The position numbers and the translations under genes are program-made. From DASPWW01 sp963803425 (GTDB taxonomy: Bacteria; Actinomycetota; Thermoleophilia; Solirubrobacterales; 70-9): DNA of 64,000 nucleotides. The stretch is from positions 434,001 through 498,000 of the forward strand of contig CAWDMA010000003.1 in NCBI GenBank assembly GCA_963803425.1, read 5' to 3'. Under the pieces are notes generated by a model, which worked only from the letters and a program-made list of their open reading frames with translations, was not told where the DNA came from and did not search any database. Numbering within the stretch: the first letter of the stretch is position 1; every line of letters starts with the position of its first letter. Shown in pieces: positions 63,999-64,000 of this stretch.

Positions 63999-64000
63999 GC

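Noticed and set aside
1..64000. tRNA, rRNA, riboswitch or phage/IS genes
   Set aside because: Reading both strands by eye showed no tRNA-like cloverleaf, rRNA-conserved stretch, transposase or integrase motif. Small RNAs cannot be excluded without covariance-model searches.

Overview
This is a GC-rich window from a chromosome that looks actinobacterial, most likely class Thermoleophilia (Solirubrobacter/Conexibacter-like). That placement is inference. It rests on the very high GC with strong third-position bias, the frequent GTG/TTG starts, a SnoaL-like protein opening MSEENVEAF (a start I associate with this group), a CysO/CysM-type cysteine pathway, and several secreted proteins with basic tails. 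No rRNA, tRNA, CRISPR array, transposase or phage gene was seen.

Layout. (a) 1-3741: end of an unidentified gene, a CysO-like sulfur carrier, two sparse spacers around a SnoaL-like protein and a small secreted protein, then divergent PhyH dioxygenase and methyltransferase genes. (b) 3757-6553: two secreted clan-A glycoside hydrolases (GH) and a Gly/Ser-rich membrane-anchored protein, minus strand. (c) 6638-13084: a plus-strand block with an O-antigen ligase/polymerase, the initiating phosphoglycosyltransferase, a methyltransferase and two glycosyltransferases (GTs). (d) 13081-18566: sulfotransferase, two GT2s and a PQQ-type sugar dehydrogenase, minus strand. (e) 18566-27682: nine tightly coupled plus-strand genes (SDR epimerase, GTs, methyltransferases, a polyprenyl-phosphate sugar synthase and a flippase-like membrane protein). 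(f) 27656-35762: a tandem pair of GT-C-like membrane proteins, a methyltransferase, GT4, a Wzx-type flippase and another GT. (g) 35793-49288: GTs, methyltransferases, a pyruvyl transferase, an unusual family of PP-loop enzymes (two intact copies, two remnants) and an AsnB-type asparagine synthase. (h) 49309-60450: a twice-frameshifted polyprenyl-phosphate sugar synthase, a GT39-like gene, a second tandem GT-C pair, GT2, two more GH paralogues and a DegT aminotransferase, interleaved with the ATPase and permease of a polar amino-acid ABC transporter. (i) 60447-63998: permease, substrate-binding lipoprotein, CysM and an unrecognised protein.

Working model. The window is a surface or exopolysaccharide island of Wzx/Wzy type. 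A PGT loads the first sugar on undecaprenyl phosphate, many GT2/GT4 enzymes extend it, Wzx flips it, and the O-antigen-ligase-like protein polymerises or transfers it. GT-C proteins probably add sugars outside the membrane from polyprenyl-phosphate donors. Sulfotransferase, pyruvyl transferase, FkbM and other methyltransferases, PhyH and perhaps the PP-loop/AsnB enzymes would decorate the glycan, and the four secreted GHs may trim it. No Wza/Wzb/Wzc or Wzz protein was recognised. The most unusual elements are the PP-loop family, the two GT-C pairs with a shared Cys-containing C-terminal region, and the four GH paralogues. CysO and CysM lie at opposite ends with the whole island between them.
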